Positions 56,265 to 64,000 of a stretch of 64,000 nucleotides of DNA are shown piece by piece. Both the position numbers and the translations under genes were made by a program. The DNA comes from Petunia secreta (Eukaryota; Streptophyta; Magnoliopsida; Solanales; Solanaceae), in assembly GCA_029990175.1 (NCBI GenBank), contig JARKIP010000035.1, positions 39,570,001-39,634,000 on the forward strand. Direction: 5' to 3'. The first letter of the stretch is position 1. The number at the start of each line of letters is the position of its first letter. Below the pieces are notes generated by a model. It was not told where the DNA came from. It searched no databases and saw only the letters and a program-made list of their open reading frames with translations.

Positions 56265-56412
56265 GGAGACTAAAACCTTTGTTGTTTTCTACTCCTATAC
56301 TGTATATTAATCTGTTCGTGGAGACTAAAACCTTCATGGTTTTTCTACTCCTAATTACTGTTAAATAATCTGTTTGTGGAGACTAAAAGCCTTCGTGGTT
56401 TTTTTCTACTCC
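56265..56412 (+). repeat. Three hairpin-forming repeats in the TE-I leader
   Basis: Units at 56265-56295, 56320-56351 and 56379-56412 each start ggagactaaaa and end with a complementary gttttctactcc-like arm, so each can fold on itself. They end about 50 bp before the gag ATG at 56466. Confidence 0.75.
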
Positions 56413-56465
56413 AATTGTTTAAACAGTTTATTGATATTGTTTCTGCTCGTGTCATTTTGAGAGAG

Positions 56466-57827
56466 ATGACAAATGGAGTGGATCCAACTGTCCCTGTTGG
56501 GAGTACTAATGCTACCACAGTTTCTGGTGCTGCTGGGCCTAGCCGTGCTGCTGCAACGGTTATGCCACCTGCAGAAAAGCCGGGGAAGTTTTCTGGTGTG
56601 GACTTTAAGAGGTGGCAGCAAAAGATGTTCTTTTATCTGACCACCTTAAGCCTGCAAAGGTTTATTAAGGAGGATGCTCCAGTCCTGACTGATGAAACAC
56701 CTGAAAACGAACGCTTCCTTGTGAATGAGGCTTGGACGCATTCTGACTTCCTATGCAAGAATTATATTCTAAGTGGCTTGGAAGATGATTTGTACAACGT
56801 TTATAGTAATGTTGAAACGTCAAAGAAACTGTGGAATGCATTAGAAAAGAAATATAAGACTGAAGATGCTGGACTGAAGAAATTTGTGGCTGCCAAATTT
56901 CTGGATTATAAAATGGTGGATAACAAATCTGTTGTGTCCCAAGTCCAAGAACTTCAAGTCATTATCCATGATCTCCTTGCTGAAGGTTTGATCCTGATTA
57001 ATACTTATGTTAAAATTATTAATTATATTGTTGCTAACAAACTTTTCTTTGAAGGTTTGGTGGTCAACGAGGCGTTTCAAGTTGCAGCCATGATTGAAAA
57101 GTTACCTCTATTGTGGAAGGACTTTAAAATTTACTTGAAACATAATCGCAAGGAGATGACCCTTGAAGATTTGATTGTTCACTTAAGGATTGAAGAGGAC
57201 AAAAAATCAGCTGAAAAGAAGGCTCGTGGAAATGCTACAATAGCGGGAGCGAATATTGTTGAGCATAATCCAAATAAGAGGAAGAAGCCTTCTGGAGGGA
57301 AGACCAACCCTAGCAAGAAAAAATTCAAGGAAAATTGCTACAACTGTGGCAAGAGTGGACATAAGTCCGCAGACTGTCGTACTGCAAAGAAAGACAGGAA
57401 AAAGGAAAAAGGTCAAGCAAACATGGTTGAAGACAATAAATTGTCTCAAGGAGTGCAAGACATTGATCTATGCGCTATGATTTCTGAATGCAACTTAGTT
57501 GGAAATCCTAAAGAATGGTGGATTGATTCAGGAGCCACCCGCCATGTTTGTGCTGTGAAGGAAGCCTTTGCTTCATATGCTCCCGCTGGACCTGATGAGG
57601 CGCTCTCTATGGGCAATTCTGCAACGGCCAAAATTGAAGGATATGGAAAGATATTCCTCAAAATGACGTCTGGCAAGGTTGTGACTCTGAACAATGTTCT
57701 TCACGTTCCTGAAATAAGAAAGAACTTGGTGTCAACTGCACTTCTCGTTAAAAACGGGTTTAAGTGTGTGTTTGTCTCTGACAAAGTTGTAATAACTAAG
57801 AATGAGCTGTATGTAGGAAAAGGTTAA
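56466..57827 (+). pseudogene. gag-pol: TE-I gag and protease part of the copia polyprotein
   Basis: The first sensible ATG is 56466 (agagATGaca); the frame is open further upstream but only from a non-ATG codon. Gag has GKFSGVDFKRWQQKMFFYL and KKLWNALEKKY (UBN2-type copia gag) and an intact CCHC knuckle, CYNCGKSGHKSADC, near 57336-57377. Protease follows with WWIDSGATRHVC near 57516. The frame stops at TAA 57825-57827, two residues after YVGKG, and then continues in the same frame, so this stop is a lesion and not the end of a gag-only protein. Confidence 0.9.
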
Positions 57828-60385
57828 CTGACTGAGGGCTTTTTCAAACTCAATGTAATGGTCATTGACACTATGAATAAAACTGCAGCTTCTTATTATT
57901 TACTTGAGTCAAATAATTTATGGCATTCTCGTTTGGGACATGTCAATTATAAAACCTTACGGAAAATGATCAATTTGGAAGTATTGCCTTAAATTGATTG
58001 CGAGAAGTCAAAATGTCAAATATGTGTTGAGTCTAAATATACGAAACACCCTTACAAGTCAATTGAAAGGGATTCGGAACCATTAGACTTAATTCATACG
58101 GACATTTGTGACATGAAGTCAATACCATCTCGCGGTGGAAAGAAGTATTTCATAACTTTTATTGACGATAGCACTCGTTACTGCTATGTTTATTTACTTA
58201 GTAGTAAAGATGAGGTAATTGACGCATTCAAGCAATACAAAAATGAAGTTGAAACGCAACTTAACAAAAAGATCAAAATGATAAGAAGTGATAAGGGTGG
58301 AGAATATGAATCTCCTTTTGAACAAAAATATTTGGAATATGGCATTATTCATCAAACAACTGCCCCTTACACGCCTCAATCTAATGGGATTGCGGAAAGG
58401 AAAAATCGGACGTTAAAGGAGATGATGAATGCCTTGTTGATAAGTTCGGGTCTACCCCAGAACTTGTGGGGGGAAGCCTTATTCACGGCTAATCAAATAC
58501 TCAATCGAGTTCCCCATAGCAAAACATTTTCCATTCAATATGAAAGGTGGAAAGGAAGGAAGACCAACTTGAATTACTTCAAAGTGTGGGGGTGTTTGGC
58601 AAAAGTGCAAGTCCCAAAACCCAAAAGGGTTAAGATTGGACCGAAAACAGTTGATTGTGTTTTCATTGGGTATGCTATAAACAGTAAAGCATATCGGTTT
58701 CTAGTTCATAAATCAGAAAATCCCGACATTCGTATTAATACGGTGATGGAATCAGATAATGCTGAATTCTTTGAAACGATATATCCGTATAAGAAGGAAT
58801 GTGAGTCAGTTGGTGAAAGATCCAAACGACCTCGGGAAGGAACCAAAGGAAATTTACCAAATGAGGAAGAACCAAGACGGAGCAAGCGTCAAAGAACTTG
58901 TACTTCATTTGGAGATGACTTTGTCACTTTTCTTTTGGAAAATGAGCCTCGAACGTTTAAAGAAGCTATGTCTTCTTCAGACTCTCCATTTTGGAAAGAG
59001 GCAGTCAATAGTGAAATAGAATCTATTTTGAGCAACCATACTTGGGAGTTGGTTGATCTTCCTCCTGGAAACAAACCATTAGGTTCTAAGTGGATTTTCA
59101 AAAGGAAAATCAAAGCTGATGGTACTATTGACAAGTACAAGGAAAGGCTTGCTGTTAAAGGGTATAGACATCAAGAAGGTCTTGACTACTTTGACACATA
59201 CTCGCCGGTAACCAGAATAACATCCATATGTATGTTAATAGCGTTAGCCGCTGTGTATGGTCTTGAAATCCATCAAATGGACGTTAAGACAGCGTTCTTA
59301 AACGGGGATTTGGAGGAAGAAATTTAAATGGAACAACCTAAGGGTTTGTGGTTCCGGGTAAAGAAAAGATGGTGTGTAAACTTGTTAAGTCGCTTTATGG
59401 ACTAAAACAAGCACCGAAATAATGGCATGCGAAATTTGATCATACAATGTTGTCAAATGGCTTTAAAATTAACGAGTGTGACAAATGTGTCTACATTAAG
59501 AACACTCCTAATTATGTAGTCATTGTTTGCCTATATGTGGACGACATGTTGATAATGAGTAATGACATTGCCAATATAAATGCTACAAAGCGCATGCTAA
59601 CTAGCAAATTTGATATGAAAGACTTAGGAGTTGCCGACTTGATACTGGGTGTTAAGATCCATAGGACTCCTCAAGGTCTGGCTTTGTCTCAAACTCACTA
59701 CATCAATAGTGTGCTTGAAAAATTTAAATATTTGAATTTTAAAATTTCAAAGACTCCTATTGATGTGAACCTTGCTCTTAAAAAGAACAAAGGTCAAAGC
59801 ACGTCGCAACGGGATTATGCTCGTGTTTTGGGAAGTTTGATGTACATCATGAATTGTACTCGTCCAGATATAGCTTGTGCTATAAGTAAACTAAGTCGAT
59901 ACACGAGTAATCCCAATCAAATTCATTGGATAACAATGAAACGTGTTTTGGGATATTTAAAATACACCCAAGACTTTGCATTGCATTATAACAAGTATCC
60001 TGCAGTCATTGAAGGATATTGTGATGCCAATTGGATCACCGGCACAACTGATTCTAAATCCACAAGTGGATATATTTTCGCACTTAGTGGAGGAGCGGTG
60101 TCTTGGAAATCGTCCAAGCAAACGTGTATTGCCCGCTCTACAATGGAAGCTGAATTTATAGCTTTAGATAAAGACGGTGAAGAAGCTGAATGGCTTCGGA
60201 ACTTTTTGGAAGACATTCCGTTCTGGCCTAAGCCGTTGACACCAATTTGTATACATTGTGATAGTCAATCGGCTATAGGAAGAGCGAGGAATGTCATGTA
60301 TAACGGTAAGAATCGTCACATACGACGAAGGCATAAAACCGTTAGGGACCTACTCTCTAGAGGAATTATCACATTGATTACGTGA
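57828..60385 (+). pseudogene. gag-pol: TE-I integrase, RT and RNase H part of the polyprotein
   Basis: Integrase zinc finger at about 57920-58040 (HSRLGHVN, CQICVESK), catalytic core 58113-58600 with FIDDSTRYCYVYLL, RSDKGGEYES and NGIAERKNRTL. RT at about 58990-59800 has FKRKIKADGTIDKYK, MDVKTAFLNGDL and the intact YVDDMLIMS near 59540. RNase H at 60000-60385 has GYCDANWITG, TSGYIFALSGGAVSW and STMEAEFIAL. Stops lie at 57990, 59325 and 59420, a one-base frameshift at about 59340-59350, and the last ORF ends near 60385. Confidence 0.93.
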
Positions 60386-61053
60386 AATCAAGGGATAATG
60401 TATCGGATCTGCTTACAAAAGGCCTAACTAGAGAGGCGGTTGAGTGTTCATCGAAGGGAATGGGACTATGGCCAAGGACAAGTCATCACGGCGGCAACTC
60501 TACCTAGGAGACTGGAGATCCCAAGAACTAGGTTCAAGGAGAATACAAAGTTGTGTATGACGGTTGAACATTGTCGATTAAATGTTTGGTCAATTCTCGT
60601 GATGAGACAATGTTCAAGTACCAAGGATAAAATGCTAGGGGAATTTTTTAATGATTATCTAAGTTTGATATTGTAATTATCAAACAGTGTATATCTATAG
60701 GGTTATACGTTTAGAAATCACCTATGTAAGTGTGAAGTGGAAGCTGCTTCAAGGAGAATTCGGTTTGGCTAGTTCTCTAAGCACTTATGAAACCAGGCGG
60801 TGTTCATGGCTGAAACGAACACAACAGTGAGAACCAAAGACGGTTAAGGGTTAGTTGTGTGACTTACGTTGTCTAGGTATACACCAAAGCTCAACGGTTC
60901 AAAGATATCAAATCTACCGATTGATCGAGTATATCCGATGTATGTTCACTACGGAAAGTTCAAAGGGAAACCTACTTATCCCGATGCAACTAATTCTTTC
61001 TTGCAAATCACACAAGTCTGTCATGCATATGTCAAATACAGCCATTCCCCATT
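60386..61053 (+). other. TE-I 3' untranslated region
   Basis: About 0.67 kb between pol and the polypurine tract. Small ORFs here (such as 60855-61111) have no known domain. Confidence 0.6.
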
Positions 61054-61064
61054 CATGTGGGGAT
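61054..61064 (+). other. TE-I polypurine tract
   Basis: The short run catgtggggat precedes the 3' LTR start TGTTGGG. Confidence 0.65.
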
Positions 61065-62064
61065 TGTTGGGTTTAATGGAAGAATGTGAATGGAAAATGG
61101 GTGAAAGGTGAAAAGGTTCCTTTTTGTAGGGAAATGCACTTTCTCCCACATTGGTAGAGGAAAAGGATTTTGTTGGGTTTAAATAGAGATTTACTTCTCT
61201 TAGCTCTTAAAAGGGTTGAGAAGAAGGGAAGCCTCGCTCCGTCGTCGTCGCTCGCTCGTCTCGGTTTCGGCTTCGGATTCGGTCAATTGATATGATTGAT
61301 TGAATTAAATTTTTAGACCAACAAAACTAAAATATTAAATTAATATTTTATTCTATTTTTGTAACGGGTAGCTGAAGTGAGTTCAGTAACGGGCAGCTGA
61401 AGTGAGTTCAGTACCGGGCAGCTGAAGCGACATCAGCAGATTAATTCCTCCATATTTTTGCATTAAAGTCAGTCATTAGTGGTAGATTAATTCCTCCACA
61501 TTAAAGTCAGTCATTAGTGGTAGATTAATTGCTCCACATTGAAGTCAGTCATTAGTGGACAATTAATTCCTCCACGTTTTCTCATTAATGCCGATGTGTC
61601 TCTTCGTCTGCCCTTGGGTGGCTATATAAACTGGTCATTTGTCAGTCCTTGAAATACATAGACTGAAACTCTGAGACAGAGACTCAACCTCGGACAGAGG
61701 AACGACTCTAACTCGGACAGATAGACACAACCTCGGGCAGAGGATAGAAACACTCGGGCAGAGAAAAACACTGACAGAAAACATATCTTACTGCATCCCC
61801 TCTCTTTCTGCATATTAAGTGAGTCGTGTGATTTGCTCCGTTCCTTTGTGTTCGCCGTGTTCTACCGTTTGAAGTGCCGCTACGGTAGAATTGTTATCCC
61901 GTTCCATCCTGGGAGAAATTAACCTGTGAACCTTGGGCATCGTGAGGGGGTTAGATTTCTTAAGGAGACACAAGTAACTTGTGGGCTCGGGATTGTCCTA
62001 TTACTAACAGATTATATATTGCAGGTTTTTGTATCTTCTAATTTATTTGAACGCAGGATCAACA
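61065..62064 (+). repeat. TE-I 3' LTR (1,000 bp)
   Basis: It is near-identical to 55281-56199 apart from an extra segment at about 61325-61405 with a tandemly repeated cgggcagctgaagtgagttcag unit. A TATA box is at 61623-61630. Confidence 0.95.
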
Positions 62065-62069
62065 GTAAT
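62065..62069 (+). repeat. TE-I target-site duplication, right
   Basis: GTAAT, identical to 55276-55280. Confidence 0.92.
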
Positions 62070-62320
62070 TTCTGCACGTATGACATTGTTGTTAAACTGC
62101 CTACCGTTACATTAGTTATTCAAAAGGTCCAAAGTTCCAGTACTAAAAATAGCCAACTTTTGATGAAGGATTTTGACAGACCGACGACCATCGATGGTCC
62201 AATAGCACTTCAATGGCATTGTTGTAACAAAAATAACTTTTATTTTCTATTTTTTGTCATCACAGAGCAAGCGAAATGGATGAAAGGGACATATACATGA
62301 ATGTAGTCTATAAGGAAGCA

Positions 62321-62503
62321 GAGCCTTAGAGCAATTGCTAAAAGCTCTCTTAGTGTGACTTATAAGTCACAGGTTCAAGTCGTAGAAATAGCCGCTAATG
62401 CTTGCATTAAATTAGACTGCTTACATCATACTCCTTGAGGTGCGGTCCTTCCCCAGACCATGCGTGAACGCGGGATGCTTTATGCACTGGGTTGCACTTT
62501 TTT
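62321..62503 (+). mobile_element. SINE (tRNA-derived, Au/SolS-like)
   Basis: It begins gagccttagagcaattgc (A-box-like) and has the polymerase III B box GGTTCAAGTCG at 62372-62382. The second half has gtgcggtccttccccagacc and ends ctgggttgcacttttttt-like with a T run, which fits the common plant Au/Solanaceae SINE pattern as I remember it. It shows many point changes. A target duplication was not found. Confidence 0.75.
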
Positions 62504-62561
62504 CCTACAGATGGTCGGTCAGATGGTTTCCTGCAATATTTTGTGTACTTTAGCTTCTGAC

Positions 62562-63556
62562 TAGAGGTGGCAATTGCCGCCCATATTTCTTCGACCTACC
62601 CATATCACCTATTACTAATCCGTTTACAATCCATCCACCGAAAATATGGGCTGAAATATGGGTTTAGACAGGTGAGTGCAGATTGCAAATGGGTAAAATA
62701 TGAATTAAAGAAATAACAAAAGTTTCGATTTCAGTGTTGGCAGTCAAACTTCTACAAGGCAAACATGAGCTTTCACAGTTGCTGACTTGCCGTGACCACC
62801 TATTTCCCAAATCCCAACTTAATTAGGTGGCGTCTTAATGGAGATCACTTTTTATTTGTTTTGTGTGTGTTATTAATTTTTTTTTTTTTTTTTAAAACCT
62901 GAAAGCAATGTGCTTGTCTTTGTACTAAAATATTTTTCATATTTTGATAAAAGCTTGTTCTCACTTATGTGCTATGTCTCAGCTAGGATATATGTTCAAT
63001 ATTTCAAACTTATCAATTGAAAATGATTTTCTTTTGATTATAGGATAATTATATAACCACGTTGGCCACCTGTTGCCAAATGTATCAAAGTTGAATAATT
63101 GATCTATCTAGAGAATAAACTATTGCCTCCGTAATAATAAAAAATAATTATTATTTCCTGAAATATATAATAGTTCTCATAATTTCATACTAAATATTGA
63201 TGCATATGTACTTGTTAATTTTGTTTAACTTGAAAAAATCCCTTTGAAATTTCACAAAGTATGTTTCTATTATATGAAATTAAGAAAACTTGTTAATAAT
63301 TTCTCAAAGTATATTTCTAGTATATGAAATTAAGAAAACTTATCAAAAAAAAAAGTATATGAAATTAAGAAAACTGTTTGAGAAGTTATATTAGAATATG
63401 GGTTAATATGGATCAATCCATTTTCAACCCATCCATTAACAACCCAATCCATTTTTTACCCATATAAAATATGGGCAGATTGGGTATTAAACCATTTTTA
63501 TTCAACCCATTTTAAATCCATCCAAATCCAACCCAATCCATCATTTGCCACCGCTA
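62562..63556 (+). mobile_element. hAT-type MITE (995 bp)
   Basis: The left end TAGAGGTGGCAATTG and the right end CATTTGCCACCGCTA are inverted repeats with a TAGNGGTGGCAA start typical of hAT elements. CTTCTGAC flanks both ends (62554-62561 and 63557-63564), a perfect 8-bp duplication. Inside are inverted cccatat/atatggg-rich segments and a threefold repeat of tatatgaaattaagaaaact between 63270 and 63375. No transposase is present. Confidence 0.88.
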
Positions 63557-63564
63557 CTTCTGAC

Positions 63565-64000
63565 GAATGTGGTCAGAGAAGCAGTCGGCATTAACTCAGA
63601 AATATTTTGACTAATTTTTTAACAGCCGCTGTCTGAAAATATTATTAGTGTTTTGCTTGTCTTTGAGGATAAAGAAGAGGTTGTCCTTTCAATCTGAGTT
63701 CTTCTCTGCTGATTCTTTGACTTGTTCATCCACCTAATTGTGCAATATCACTTTATAAGATTGGTGATCAGTGAGTCATCGCAATCTTGCAACCTTTGTT
63801 GCTCTTGATCAAGGTCTCTACCATTCTTCATAATAACAACCATCAACTTTGTAGGATCTTATGTATTAATAGTTTCAGCAAAAAAAAATTCTTGGTGCTC
63901 TAGTATCCAATGCTGCAGATATCTGACCAATTGAGTTTCAATACCTTTTACTACTGGTAAAAATGACTTTTTGATATTTTTTTCTATCCTTGCAGCTTCT
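63565..64000. other. Window end, no gene recognised
   Basis: About 0.44 kb of apparently unique sequence. No supported exon or repeat was found; a short minus-strand frame near 63850-63700 is too weak to call. Confidence 0.35.

Larger units (their letters stand above)
55281..62064 (+). mobile_element. TE-I: Ty1/copia LTR retrotransposon
   Basis: LTRs at 55281-56199 and 61065-62064 flank gag, protease, integrase, RT and RNase H. Integrase lies before RT, the copia order. The target duplication GTAAT (55276-55280, 62065-62069) is perfect. Four stops and one frameshift interrupt the single polyprotein; the catalytic motifs remain. It looks like a recent but now inactive copy. I do not assign a lineage with certainty. 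Confidence 0.95.

Noticed and set aside
63690..63860. Possible minus-strand exon near the window end
   Set aside because: An open stretch of a few dozen codons without domain, splice sites or similarity I can name.
1..64000. Endogenous caulimovirus-like sequence
   Set aside because: All RT-bearing segments sit with LTRs, integrase and polypurine tracts of retrotransposons; no movement-protein or caulimovirus coat motif was seen.

Overview
The window is plant nuclear DNA and is mostly transposable elements. It has one host gene, split by a very large intron. The SINE near 62.4 kb, the element types and the style of the host gene suggest a eudicot, most likely Solanaceae; this is inference and no species can be named. 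No bacterial operons, tRNA, rRNA or CRISPR were seen.

Layout. (1) 1-7461: TE-A, a Ty3/gypsy element on + whose 5' LTR is cut by the window start; gag and pol carry many stops. (2) 7462-12133: debris. It holds a broken Ulp1-like protease fragment, a pair of LTR-like direct repeats that read as a minus-strand non-autonomous element (TE-B), and a LINE tail with a broken RNase H domain. (3) 12139-18108: TE-D, a Tat-like Ty3/gypsy element with a perfect 5-bp target duplication that has lost reverse transcriptase and most of integrase. (4) 18832-34657: TE-E, a degenerate chromodomain Ty3/gypsy element (Galadriel-like). It is interrupted between RNase H and integrase by TE-F (22605-32251), a Tekay-like chromovirus.

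(5) 35154-53222, minus strand: a histidine phosphatase (phosphoglycerate-mutase-like, AT74 type) in two exons that join cleanly into an intact 266-residue protein. The 17,268-bp intron holds TE-G (35938-41572), the remains of an Ogre/Tat element TE-H (about 41990-51770) and several MITEs. Both large intronic elements are antisense to the gene.

(6) 53223-55280: the gene's upstream region with MITE-like sequence. (7) 55281-62064: TE-I, a Ty1/copia element with a perfect 5-bp duplication and few lesions. (8) 62065-64000: a SINE and a hAT-type MITE with a perfect 8-bp duplication.

The most interesting object is TE-G. Its LTRs differ by only 5 substitutions in about 836 bp and its target duplication is perfect, so it moved recently. 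It has no polymerase or integrase. Its only ORF is an uninterrupted 970-codon frame whose middle aligns with the retropepsin of TE-A but lacks the catalytic Asp motif. Each LTR carries eight GC-rich inverted-repeat motifs at roughly 21-bp steps upstream of the TATA box. TE-G shares the polypurine-tract block, the LTR start and the primer-binding type of TE-A, so a TE-A-like element is the natural candidate for moving it in trans.
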